A DNA stretch of 46,235 nucleotides from Oscillospiraceae bacterium (GTDB lineage: Bacteria > Bacillota > Clostridia > Oscillospirales > Ruminococcaceae), in contig CAAGBS010000045.1 of NCBI GenBank assembly GCA_900768125.1, forward strand, positions 1-46,235, written 5' to 3'. Position numbers and translations under genes: made by a program. Positions 25,580 to 35,700 of this stretch are shown here, in pieces. Each line of letters starts with the position of its first letter. Position 1 is the stretch's first letter. The notes beneath the pieces were generated by a model. It made no database searches. It saw only the letters and a program-made list of their open reading frames with translations, and was not told the origin of the DNA.

Positions 25580-27526
25580 ATGATGATTGAACGTATTTTT
25601 TACCTTGATATTGCCGCGCTGGTGATCCTTGTTATAGCTCTGATATCACAGCTCACCCGCCGAATGACCAAAGGCGTTGCCAATCATTTCTTTCTGATCC
25701 TTGTATCGGTAACAATGCTGAGCTGCGGTCTTGAAATATGGGCAGACGCGCTTGACAACCTCTGCGTTCCGGATCTGATGTTAAGGCGGTTTGCTCATTC
25801 GGTGCAGATGATAGTCTACAATACCACAACGCCATGCTTCCTTTTATATGTGCTGAGCCTAACCAGCGTATGGTACAAACTGCCGAAGCAAAAATCAATG
25901 TGGATAACACTGGCTGTGCCATATATCGCTGACATTTCGCTGCTGATATGCAACATATTCACCGGCACTGTTGTCGATTATCACGATGGGGTATATACGA
26001 TAAATCCTATGGCTTATGTTACCTATGCGGCAGCCGGATTCTATATTATCCTCGCAATGTGCTATGTGTTGTTCTATCACAAATTGTTCTCATTTCCAAA
26101 GATAGCCTGCCTGCTGTTCCAGATACCGCTTGCGGGAACTGCAGGCATCCTGATACCGATGTTTCCGAATATCTGCGTTACCTCTTTCACGGGTGCAGTC
26201 GGTATTCTGCTGATCATCGCTATGATACAGCGGCCGGAAGAAATCGTTGACTCCGCCACCGGACTGCGCAAAATGAGCGCCTACGCGGACGATATGAAAA
26301 AATACTTCCTGACTGGAAATCAAGTATCCATTATCATGGTCAACATTTCCAACTATCAGACGATCAGCAGCATTATCGGATATGAGCTGATGAACGAGCT
26401 GCTGATGAATGTCGGCAGAATAATGATAAATACGAAAAAAAGCATAAAGAGTTACGGTGAAGTATATTACATCGGTCACGGCTGTCTGCGTCTGACTCTC
26501 AACAACTGCGACAGCGACCACACGCAGAAAGCCGCCGAAATAATAAACAGTGAGCTAAAAAAGACTTTCAAAATAAAGCAATACGACATCAATCTTATTG
26601 CATATGTATGCACCGCGCACTGTCCGGAAGATATCAGCGACCTTAAATCGCTGACAACTTTCGGTGCAGATTTCAGTTCCAAGCTGCCATATAACGGCGA
26701 AGTGCTGCACGCCAGCAGCGCGATCGTGAAAAGAAGCATGACCCTGCTGTCAGGAATAGACCGCATAATAGACAATGCATTTGCAAATCATGGATTCCAT
26801 GTCTACTATCAGCCCATCTATTCAGTTGAGAAAAAGCGGTTCGAATCTGCGGAAGCGCTGCTCAGGCTCATCGATGAAAAAGAGGGCTTCATCTCCCCTG
26901 AAATATTTATCCCCGCTGCGGAAAAAAGCGGAGCTATACACAAGATAGGCGAGTTCGTGCTTGAGGAAGTATGCAGATTCATCGGCAGCGATGATTTCAA
27001 AAAGCTCGGGATAAGCTATATTGAGGTGAATCTTTCCGTTTCGCAGTGCATGGAGCACGGTCTTTCCGAGAAGATACTCAGAATAATGAACAAATACGGC
27101 GTTTCTCCGAAGCAGATAAATCTTGAAATAACCGAGACCGCCGCCAGCTTCGACCAGAGCGTTATGACAGAGAATCTCGCAGAACTCAGCAGCGCAGGGA
27201 TCGCATTCTCGCTCGACGACTACGGCACGGGATATTCCAACATGTACCGCATAGCCGCCCTGCCGCTGAAGATAGTCAAGCTGGACAAATCGTTCGTAAA
27301 CAACCAGACCAGCAAAATGTGGACTATCCTTCAGAATACCGTTAAAATGATAAAGGACCTCGACATGGAGATAGTAGTCGAAGGTATCGAAACCAAGGAC
27401 ATGGTGAAGAAATTCTCAGACCTGCGCTGCGACTTCATTCAGGGTTATTACTATTCCAAACCTATCCCGCAGGACGAATTTGTGAAATTCGTCAGCGAAA
27501 GAAACAGCACCAGCGCTTCCGTATAA
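25580..27526 (+). CDS. Membrane EAL-domain c-di-GMP phosphodiesterase with degenerate GGDEF
   Basis: This 648-residue protein starts with about seven TM segments (5-220), like the 7TM sensory region of clostridial kinases. A GGDEF-like domain follows (about 225-385) whose active loop is degenerate (HGCLRLT near 300-306 instead of GGDEF), so it has no cyclase activity. The EAL domain (about 395-640) keeps the key motifs: EALLR (425-429), NLEITE, DDYGTGYS, KLDKSF, EGIE and QGYYYSKP. The catalytic metal ligands therefore appear complete and c-di-GMP hydrolysis is expected. It follows the GGDEF gene but has its own promoter. The two are likely opposing enzymes. Confidence 0.88.
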   Translation: MMIERIFYLDIAALVILVIALISQLTRRMTKGVANHFFLILVSVTMLSCGLEIWADALDNLCVPDLMLRRFAHSVQMIVYNTTTPCFLLYVLSLTSVWYKLPKQKSMWITLAVPYIADISLLICNIFTGTVVDYHDGVYTINPMAYVTYAAAGFYIILAMCYVLFYHKLFSFPKIACLLFQIPLAGTAGILIPMFPNICVTSFTGAVGILLIIAMIQRPEEIVDSATGLRKMSAYADDMKKYFLTGNQVSIIMVNISNYQTISSIIGYELMNELLMNVGRIMINTKKSIKSYGEVYYIGHGCLRLTLNNCDSDHTQKAAEIINSELKKTFKIKQYDINLIAYVCTAHCPEDISDLKSLTTFGADFSSKLPYNGEVLHASSAIVKRSMTLLSGIDRIIDNAFANHGFHVYYQPIYSVEKKRFESAEALLRLIDEKEGFISPEIFIPAAEKSGAIHKIGEFVLEEVCRFIGSDDFKKLGISYIEVNLSVSQCMEHGLSEKILRIMNKYGVSPKQINLEITETAASFDQSVMTENLAELSSAGIAFSLDDYGTGYSNMYRIAALPLKIVKLDKSFVNNQTSKMWTILQNTVKMIKDLDMEIVVEGIETKDMVKKFSDLRCDFIQGYYYSKPIPQDEFVKFVSERNSTSASV

Positions 27527-27531
27527 TACAA

Positions 27532-27597
27532 ACCCTCTGACGATACATCAGAGGGTAAAATATTAAATGCTGCCGCATTTCTGCGGCAGCACTTTTT
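27532..27597. terminator. Two stacked hairpins between convergent genes
   Basis: ACCCTCTGA (27532-27540) pairs with TCAGAGGGT (27548-27556). GCTGCCGCA (27569-27577) pairs with TGCGGCAGC (27582-27590), followed by ACTTTTT. The second is a strong terminator for the plus-strand EAL gene. Both may also stop minus-strand transcription of the sugar-binding protein gene. Confidence 0.85.
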
Positions 27598-27599
27598 AT

Positions 27600-29098
27600 T
27601 TAGCCATTGATTATAGAATCGATAACGGGAGAATACTCAGCGCTGAGCTTCGTGAAAGACTCGCCGTGGAACATCGGATCGAACAGTATCGTGTTGCAGA
27701 GCGTCTTGAGGTCGTCATTGAAGCCCCAGCAGTCGTCAAACGTGAAGCTGAACTTGGACGGATCCATCATATCCTGCCACAGGTCGTACTGGCGCTCGTC
27801 CCATACCAGCGCCCACTTCTGCAGTCCCTCGTATTTGCCGCTAGTGAAGTAAACAGGCTCGGGGTTTACCGCTTCCTGCTTCTTGGTGGCGTTGACTGCC
27901 GGGTCGGTCTCATAAACTCTGCACAGATTTATCCAGTCCAGGGCGCCTTTCTTGTTCTTCGCGCCCTTGGCGATGAGATATCCGAAGGTATCGTATGCTA
28001 TGTAGTACTTGTCAGCCTGCGGGTCTCTTGGGAACGGAACAAACGCGAAATCAGAAACGGTGTTGCAGATGTCGTCCTCTGCGCCCTGCTTGTTCTGAAC
28101 CTGACCTGCTGCCGCGCCGTAGGTCCACTCGGGGTTCATTCCGAGGAACAGAATGCGGTCGGAGTTGTCAGCCCACAGCTGCGGGGACACCCAGTCTCCT
28201 ATCTCGTTCTGGTAGGTAAGTCCGTTTCTGTAGAGGTCGGAGCAGAATTCCATCGCGCGGGATACGTTGATATCGCTGATGTTGTTCTTTGCCGTGCCGT
28301 CCTCCTGCACCTTTACCAGCGAAGTGCCGGTGGTAGCGATAAAGCTCATCGCGCCCTCGCCTGCGTAGCCGATGTGGTTGTCGTCAGCGCTGCACCAGTC
28401 GATGAGCAGCTGCTTGAACGTATCCCACGTCCACTGATTGTTCATGTAAAGGTCGTAGGGGTCTTCCAGCGCGTATTCCTCCAGCGATTTGCGGTTGTAG
28501 TTAAGCGCGAAATTTGTGGTTATGCGGTAGGGGTAGTAATAATGCTTGCCCTTGTACGCAAAGCGCTCTGCGGTCTCAGCCATGCCCGACCACAGCGGGG
28601 AGGTCATGTCTATCTCGCCGTCGAGCGGTTCGTACATATTCTTGCTCATTCCTGTCGGGAACGACTGCCACTCATACCTTACGATATCCGGGGAGTCGTC
28701 CGATGATATCATGGTAGCGAGCTTCTCGAAATACGCCGCGCCGCTGGTGGTGGATACATACTCGATGTCGCCGCCGTAAAGCTCGCTGTTGAATATCTTG
28801 TACTGCTCCGAAGCGCTGCCGTCAGTGATGAGGTCGTAGTAGCCGAGCCATACTATCGTGCCGCTGTTGCCGTCCGGAGTGTAGGCGTCGGTGCCGACTT
28901 CCTTTACACCTGCGTCAGTCGGGGCGTTGTCATCCGGGTCGGTGGTCGTAGTTGCGACCGTTGTGGTGACTGCTGGCGCTCCCGGCGTATTGCCTGCGGA
29001 AGCGCCGCCGGATACTGCCGGTTCCTCATCGCACGCGGTGAGACCTAACAGCATAGCCGCCGTCACACTCCGCTGAGTATTCTCTTTGTTGATTTCAT
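27600..29098 (-). CDS. Sugar ABC transporter binding lipoprotein, signal peptide frameshifted
   Basis: This is a family-1-type extracellular solute-binding protein of roughly 500 residues. The lipobox LTAC is followed by a Gly/Ser/Thr/Pro-rich spacer, then the binding domain, which includes YEWQSFPTGMSKNMYEPLD and the WTWDTFKQLL pattern typical of the family. With the strong AGGAGG site at ATG 29098, translation reads MKSTKRILSGV and hits TGA at 29063-29065. The downstream frame resumes VTAAMLLGLTAC. The two join perfectly if two bases (TG within GTGTGACG, 29061-29068) are removed. Either this is a sequencing or real frameshift, or the overlapping GTG restarts. No permease genes are near, and it lies beside two GH2 genes. 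Confidence 0.75.
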
Positions 29099-29127
29099 TG
29101 CTTTCCTCCTGTAAAATTGCTGATATC

Positions 29128-29233
29128 AAGGAAACCTCTAAAAATGCTGTAGCATTCTTCTATATGCGGGCGGAGCAAGCTCCGCCCCTACGAGTATCTT
29201 TCATACCTCATATATGGGGTTTAGAGATGACCT
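29128..29233. repeat. MITE-like inverted-repeat element in the binding-protein leader
   Basis: The element is bounded by GGAAACCTCTAAA (29130-29142) and an inverted copy TTTAGAGATGACC (29220-29232). It contains a GC-rich perfect palindrome GGGCGGAGC-AA-GCTCCGCCC (about 29168-29187). The outer motif is related to those at both window ends. It has no coding capacity. It lies between the promoter and the ribosome binding site of the binding-protein gene, so it would be transcribed as a long hairpin. Confidence 0.55.
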
Positions 29234-29236
29234 TTA

Positions 29237-29278
29237 CGATAACGTTTACATTATACACCTTTTCCAAGAAAAAAGCAA
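29237..29278 (-). promoter_or_regulatory. Promoter of the sugar-binding protein gene with cre-like operator
   Basis: On the minus strand TTGCTT (29273-29278) and TATAAT (29250-29255) are 17 bases apart. Directly after the -10, ATGTAAACGTTATCG (29237-29251) matches the CcpA cre consensus WTGNAANCGNWNNCW except at its last base. Such a position would block transcription, so carbon catabolite or LacI-family repression is inferred. Confidence 0.6.
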
Positions 29279-29293
29279 GTATATTTCAGGTAA

Positions 29294-32200
29294 TTACTTA
29301 ATAAATCTGAAATATTTGAAATCAAAGTCGCTTCCCGGGAGGAATGTGAAGCTTATTTTCTGCTTTCCGGAAATGCCGTCCAGCGGGAACTCACGCTCAA
29401 TATATCCGCTCTCGCCGTCCGTTCTGAACTCGCAGAGCACGCGGTCAGCTCCGGCGGTCAGATGAATGCTGTTCAGCGGCAGCGGGGACTTTCCGCAGAT
29501 GACAAGGCTGCGCGGCTGCTCCTCCGTGAAATCGAACTCGCCGAAATCTAGCACCACATTGTTGCCGATTCCGGTGACTTCGTCCTCGCCCTTTGTGAAC
29601 TTATCGCCGTAAATCTGCCCTGCGCCCGCGGCGTTTATCTCCGCAAATTCACGCTGCCGGCGCGCGAATATGAAACCGCTCATCTGGTATCCACAGTCGG
29701 TCTCCATGGTGATGGTGTGGACTCCGCGGAGCTTTCTGGAAAGCTGATAGGTCTCCGGCTTGAATACCATCCATTCCGGCGTTTTGTGGTAGACGAAATC
29801 GCCGATAAGCTCTCCCTCGCCGGGAATGCCGTCCCATACCCACAGTCTCACCGGATCGAGGGTGTTCGCCCAGATGGATACTGTCACGGTATCGGTGCCG
29901 ACATCGCCGAAGTCCACGTTGTCGAACGCCGCCCAGGAAGTACCGCCGAATGCGAAACCCACTCCGCGGTTGACGCCGCTGCAGATGTTCTCGCTCGCCC
30001 TGGAATACAGTCCGCCCGGAACAAACTCATACGGGTCGATGAACGCCGCGCCGAGACCCGCCGCAGTAAACGGCAGCACGGAAAGAATATGCACGCGGTC
30101 GGTGCCGTTTTTGCACAGCGCGCGCAGGAAGAACTCGCCGTCTCCCTTTGCGCGGACTGTAACCGTGCCGTCGCCGTTCACAACGCAATCCGCGATGTTG
30201 GTGACTATTCCGGTGATGTTCGTCACGCGGTACTCTATCTCCCCCGCCATGTCCGCATTCGTCGGGAAGATCAGCGTCTTAACGGTTATCTCGCGGCGGT
30301 CGGGAGTGAACTCCAGCGAATCCGCGAGCAGTTCTACCTTGCGGGCGGGGACTTCGTCGCTCCTGCCGCACTCGGTGGGCGCGAACTCCAGCTTTTCGCC
30401 GCAGGAAACGCCCGGCTCGCGCTCTGCCGTCACAGCGGCGAGGTCAACGGTGCAGTCCGGAAGCCCGGGGGAGGTGATGGTAACGCGGATATCTCCGGCT
30501 GACTCAGTCGCGCCTATCACCGCCAGCAGCCTGCCGGAGAACAGCCTGCGGGAAGTTCCCTTGTACTGGTCGTAGTCGGTGCTGTCGCCGTTGTCGAGAC
30601 CCATCAGCCTGCCCGCGCCCTCGACTGTTACATTCACGCGGTTGGAAGCGTTCGCGCAGAACGTACCATTCTCGTCATACGCAGCAATCTCGACATATAT
30701 GAGGTCTCTGCCGTCCGCGTTCAGCGCCGTTTTGTCCGGGACTGCCTCCAGCTTCGCCGCGTCCCCGAAAGAGCGCACGGTGTCTTCCGCGACGACGTTT
30801 CCGTCCTCATCATATGCCGCAGCGCAGAGTTCTCCCTTGTGGTAGGGAATGATGTAGTCCGCTGTTAGCTGCTTGCCGTGAGCGTGGTCGATGTCGAACG
30901 CGCCCTGGGACTCACCATTGAGGAAAAGCTCCACTCTCGGCGCATTGGAGCACACTCTGACGTCTATCGGCTGACCCTCGTTGAAATCCCAGTGCGGAAA
31001 GATGTGCACGAACGGCGATTTCTTATAGTCTGTCCACTCGGCGCGGAAAACGTATGCGCTGTCCTTGGGGAATCCCGCCGTGTCATACTGCCCGAAGTAG
31101 GAATTTTTAGTGCTGTACGGGGTAGGCTCGCCGATGTAGTCGAAGCCGGTCCAGATGAACTGACCGGCGCAGTACTCCGCGTCGCGGTCCTTTATTATGC
31201 AGTCCTCGGTGTTCTTTGCGCCCCAGCCGGTGCAGCTGTTGCCGACTGACGAGCACTGCTCATCATCGTCCGCAAGAACGGTCTGCGAGAGCGGGAAGTG
31301 ATATATTCCGCGGCTCTGGACTACCGAAGCGGTCTCGCTGCCGTATATCGCCCAGTCCGGGTGAGCCGCGTGGTGCTCGTCATACAGCCGCTCGCCGTAG
31401 TTGTAGCCAACCAGCTTCAGTATATCGGCGCACTTCTGACCGTTCTCCCACTGCATGTAGTTGGAGCCGAAAGTCACACAGCCGTTGCCGCGCGGGTCGT
31501 GCAGCTTCACAAGGCGCTTCAGCAGGGACGTTACCTCCTGTCCCCGCTCGTCCGCGTGGGTGTCGAATATCTCGTTACCTACGCTCCAGCCGATTATTGA
31601 CGGGTGGTTGCGGTCGCGCCTTACCCAGGAAGCAATGTCCTTTTCGACCCAGTTATCGAAGAAGCGCGCATAGTCGTAGTCGGTCTTGCTGCGCTCCCAC
31701 ATGTCGAAACCCTCGGAAAGTATCAGCATTCCGAACTCGTCAGCAATCTCCATAAATTCCTCGGCGGGCATGTTGTGGGAAGTCCTTATCGCATTCACGC
31801 CCATCTCGCGCAGCTTCCTGAATCTGCGGAGTATAGCGGCGCGGTTCGAGACTGCGCCCAGGCAGCCGTTGTCGTGGTGCTCGCAGGAGCCGTGAAGCTT
31901 CACATGCCGCCCGTTGAGGAAGAATCCACGGTCGGCAGTAAACTCCACCGTGCGGAATCCGAACCGCTGGGAAACGCGCTGAACGGCATCCCCGCCGGAA
32001 ATTATCTCAGATACCAGCGTATACAGATTCGGGGACTCGATGTCCCACAGCGCAGGTGAATCAACGCACAAGGTCTGGGTCGTGACCGAATAAGCGGTAT
32101 CCTTCTCCCGGACAGCCTCCGGAATGCAGGAGATATCAGCGGCGCAGGCGTCAGACTCAGCGGAAGCGACAGCATTGCCCGCCGGGTCAAGGACGGTCTG

Positions 32201-32767
32201 GCGCAGCCTTGTGCCCGCGATCGGCGTTCCCATAGGGCGCAGCACCTCGGAGGTCACGTTCACGCTCCAGTCTTCGCCGTGCTTTTCGGTGGAGATGTAA
32301 ACGCCATCGTTCCCGAAGCGGATCTCCGAGGATTCGCACAGCCAGACATTGCGGTAAATTCCCGCGCCGGAGTACCAGCGGGAGTTCGGGGAATGGTAAT
32401 CAACGCGCACAAGTATGGTGTTTTCGCCGTTTTTGATAAGGTCGGTTATGTCGAACCGGAATGCGGAATAGCCGTACTTCCACTCGCCGGCGGGCTTGTT
32501 GTTTACGTATACATGCGTGTCCATGTAAACGCCGTCAAACCTGATGTAAGTGCGCACGCCGGGCTTCTTTTCATAGCTGAATTTTTTCACATACCAGCCG
32601 GAAGAAGTCTCGTAGAGGTTATTAGTATCATATATCAGCCAGTCGTGGGGCAGGTCAACGGGCTTGAAACTCTTCGTGGTGATAAACTGCGCCGTGATGT
32701 CCGATTTTCTGAACTGCCAGCCATCGCAGAAAAGCCGTCTGTTCTTATAGGTATCGCAAAAACTCAT
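29294..32767 (-). CDS. GH2 family glycosidase (beta-galactosidase-like) with extra C-terminal domains
   Basis: This GH2 enzyme of 1157 residues is likely a beta-galactosidase or related exo-glycosidase. The jelly-roll sugar-binding domain (about 10-150), Ig-like domain (about 155-265) and TIM barrel (about 270-560) are visible. The acid/base Glu399 sits in GWSVGNEI and the nucleophile Glu478 in YGSETAS. A DUF4982-type domain (about 610-690), further Ig-like domains and a C-terminal carbohydrate-binding CBM6-like domain follow. I see no signal peptide, so it is probably intracellular. I chose ATG 32767 over an upstream ATG inside lacZ, because it starts 1 base before the lacZ stop ends and follows AAAAGGAAAA. 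Confidence 0.9.
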   Translation of the reverse strand: MSFCDTYKNRRLFCDGWQFRKSDITAQFITTKSFKPVDLPHDWLIYDTNNLYETSSGWYVKKFSYEKKPGVRTYIRFDGVYMDTHVYVNNKPAGEWKYGYSAFRFDITDLIKNGENTILVRVDYHSPNSRWYSGAGIYRNVWLCESSEIRFGNDGVYISTEKHGEDWSVNVTSEVLRPMGTPIAGTRLRQTVLDPAGNAVASAESDACAADISCIPEAVREKDTAYSVTTQTLCVDSPALWDIESPNLYTLVSEIISGGDAVQRVSQRFGFRTVEFTADRGFFLNGRHVKLHGSCEHHDNGCLGAVSNRAAILRRFRKLREMGVNAIRTSHNMPAEEFMEIADEFGMLILSEGFDMWERSKTDYDYARFFDNWVEKDIASWVRRDRNHPSIIGWSVGNEIFDTHADERGQEVTSLLKRLVKLHDPRGNGCVTFGSNYMQWENGQKCADILKLVGYNYGERLYDEHHAAHPDWAIYGSETASVVQSRGIYHFPLSQTVLADDDEQCSSVGNSCTGWGAKNTEDCIIKDRDAEYCAGQFIWTGFDYIGEPTPYSTKNSYFGQYDTAGFPKDSAYVFRAEWTDYKKSPFVHIFPHWDFNEGQPIDVRVCSNAPRVELFLNGESQGAFDIDHAHGKQLTADYIIPYHKGELCAAAYDEDGNVVAEDTVRSFGDAAKLEAVPDKTALNADGRDLIYVEIAAYDENGTFCANASNRVNVTVEGAGRLMGLDNGDSTDYDQYKGTSRRLFSGRLLAVIGATESAGDIRVTITSPGLPDCTVDLAAVTAEREPGVSCGEKLEFAPTECGRSDEVPARKVELLADSLEFTPDRREITVKTLIFPTNADMAGEIEYRVTNITGIVTNIADCVVNGDGTVTVRAKGDGEFFLRALCKNGTDRVHILSVLPFTAAGLGAAFIDPYEFVPGGLYSRASENICSGVNRGVGFAFGGTSWAAFDNVDFGDVGTDTVTVSIWANTLDPVRLWVWDGIPGEGELIGDFVYHKTPEWMVFKPETYQLSRKLRGVHTITMETDCGYQMSGFIFARRQREFAEINAAGAGQIYGDKFTKGEDEVTGIGNNVVLDFGEFDFTEEQPRSLVICGKSPLPLNSIHLTAGADRVLCEFRTDGESGYIEREFPLDGISGKQKISFTFLPGSDFDFKYFRFIK

Positions 32768-32768
32768 A

Positions 32769-35700
32769 TTATTTTTCCTTTTCAGATATATCCATACGGA
32801 ACTTCGCGGATATTTCCGGAAGCGGCAGACGGTACTTTTCGTCCAGCGCCGGACCGCAGGCATTAGAGCCTACGCCAGCCATCATGCTGTCAACGCACAC
32901 TACGCTGCTCCCGCATTTTTCAAGTTCGAAATTATGCCGCTTTTCCGCAAATTCCTCCTGGGTATACTCTGAAGCGTTGAACGAAAATCCCGGGTCGGAC
33001 GTGAACCGCAGCGCAGTCACGCCGTCGGAAATTTCAACATATTCACAGCCCCAGTGCGAGGAGTTTTCCTGCGGTCTGATGTAGTCCTCGTGCATTTCGC
33101 TGATATCCGCCGTGAACTTCCCTATCCAGCACGACCGGTGCTTGTCGATGTAGCTTTCGTGCGGGCCATAGCCGTAATACTCCACCTGCGAAAAGCTGCG
33201 CGGCAGGAACGCGCGTATCCCGAACCGCGGCAGGAACTCCACCTTGTTTGAGAACTCCGCTCTGCAATCAATATCAATCGCGCCGCCGGATATCCGGTAA
33301 ACAATATCCATGTATGCAGCTGGCTGGTGCACTCCCCATACCATCGACTGGCGCAGCTTTATTTCCGCTGAAGTCTCAGCAGCGGCGACAGTCACGCCGT
33401 AGTTTCTCGGTGTGAGTTCGTTGAGGTGCGCCGCGTACCAGTCGCTTTTCATCACGTCGTTATCAACAGGCGCACGGAAAAAGTTGAAACTCAGCGGCTT
33501 TTCCAGCAGTTCCCTGCCGTTATGCGAGATGGAATCGAACATCGACAGCCGCTTGTTGAAACGGAATACAGTCCCTCCGGAAACGATGCGCACGGCAAAC
33601 GCCGAATCCTCGACAGTGACGGGCAGATTCGGGACAGCCGCAGGCTTCGGCTTCGCACCGCACAGCTTCACCTGGTCGAAGCATATTTCATAGTCTTTTT
33701 TGCAGTACAGAGTATCCTCCCTCGCGGTAAAGATGAAACGGATATACGATTCCTCATCGGAGCTTTCGGCGGCTTCGGGAACTGTTATTTCAGCCTTACC
33801 CATCGGCGGGACTGAAAAATCCAGCGCGCCCCGGAAAGTAATTTCCCCGCCGCGCGTTATTTCCCAGCGGCAGTCAAGCAGCTTACCCGCGTCGGCAAAC
33901 TCCAGCGTGCTGCTGAACGTGAAGCGCCCGTTTTCCCCGCCGCTCACGCGCACCGGACGGTACACCTGCTTCGCTTCAAGAAGCCCGGTGTGCGGAGTTC
34001 TGTCGGGATAATTCAGCGCGTCCATGCAGAAATTGCCATCATGGTGGCGCTCGCCGAAATCCCCGCCGTAGCCGTACTTCATCTTTCCGTCAGCCGTCTT
34101 CCCGAGCGGGAACGCATGGTCAGCCCACTCCCAGATAAATCCGCCGCAGAAGCGCTCGTTGGAATAAAACGTATCGTGGTATTCCTCAAGGTCGCCCGGG
34201 CCGTTGCCCATAGCGTGGCAGTACTCGCACAGGATATACGGGCGGGTCTCGCTCTTATCGTCAAGGAAATCCCGCATTTCCTGCCGCGAGGGGTACATTT
34301 TTGACACAAGGTCGAGGATATCAGTCGGAGTGTCGTCCAGCCTGTGTGTACTTTCGTAGTGCAGCAGGCGGGTGTCGTCCAGCGATTTCACCAGCTTTCC
34401 TGCCGCCAGGAAATTCGTGCCCCAGCCGCTTTCGTTGCCAAGCGACCACAGCAGTACGCAGGGGCGGTTGATATCACGTTTGACTAGCAATTCCGCGCGG
34501 TCGCATATCGCGGTCCTGAACCTATCGTCAGAAGCGAGCAGGGCAATGCCGTTGTAGCCCCTGCTCCACTTCAGGTCGTTGTGGACTATTACGCAGCCGT
34601 GGGTCTCAACGTCGGCTTCGTCGATGACGTACAGCCCCAGTTCATCGCAAAGCTGATAGAACTGCGGCGCGTTCGGGTAGTGCGAGGTCCTGACTGCGTT
34701 TATATTGTGTCGCTTCATCTGCGTGAGGTCGAGCCGCATTTTTTCCACCGGGGCGTAATATCCGGTGTCCGGATAGCTGTCGTGGCGGTTCACGCCCTTG
34801 AATTTCAGCAGCTTTCCGTTTAGCTTCACAACGCCGTTTTCTACGCGTATCTTCCGGAACCCTACCCGCTCGCCGATGACCTCGCCGCCTGCGGATATCG
34901 ACAGCTTGTAAAGGTTCGGAGTTTCAGCGTTCCACGGCGCCGGGGCGGGGATATCCACCGATACAGTTTCGCCGTCTGCGGCTGTGAAATGCGCGGTCTG
35001 TGCTCCCGCGCTGTCCGTGAGCGTGCATTCAGCGGCGCTTCCGGACGGCGTGAATATCAGCTTCGCGGAGGTGAAGTCACCGGAAAGTTCAGTCCTTACG
35101 ATGTAGTTTTCCAGCCGTTTTTCCGGTCTTGAAAGCATGTAAACATCGCGGAAAATTCCCGAAAGCCGGAATTTATCCTGGTCTTCGAGATAAGTTCCGT
35201 CGCACCATTTGAGCACCGCCGCAGTTATGCGGTTTTCTCCCTTGCGGAGATACTGCGTGACATCAAATTCAGAAGTGCTGTGCGACACCTGGGAATATCC
35301 CGCGAACATTCCGTTAACGTAAAGATACAGGCAGCTGTCAGCACCCTCGAACGTCAGAATTTTGCGCATTCCGTCCGGGGTGTAGTCATACCCGCGGCTG
35401 TAGACGCCGACCGGGATATCGTCCGGTACATAGGGCGGGTCGTAGGGTATCGGGTAGGCTATGTTGGTGTACTGCGGATTGTCGTGCCCGTGAAGCTGCC
35501 AGTTTGACGGCACAGGTATTTTTTCCGTGCCGGGAAGAGCGGTGAAATCGTCCTCCAGGTCTACAATGCTGTCGTAATAGCGGAAGTCCCACATGCCGTT
35601 CAGCAGTTCGAAGCGCGCAGAATCCTCACGGGGTGAAAACGCGTCCTGCCCCGGCGCGAAAGGAATGAAATAGCAGTGCTTAGGAAGCGTATCAACGTGA

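Noticed and set aside
27567..28706. A 379-codon plus-strand frame antisense to the sugar-binding protein
   Set aside because: It starts inside a terminator hairpin and is antisense to a gene with a clear lipobox and family pattern.
32768..32863. Longer GH2 protein starting inside lacZ
   Set aside because: The extra 32 residues are out-of-frame lacZ DNA, and ATG 32767 has its own ribosome site.
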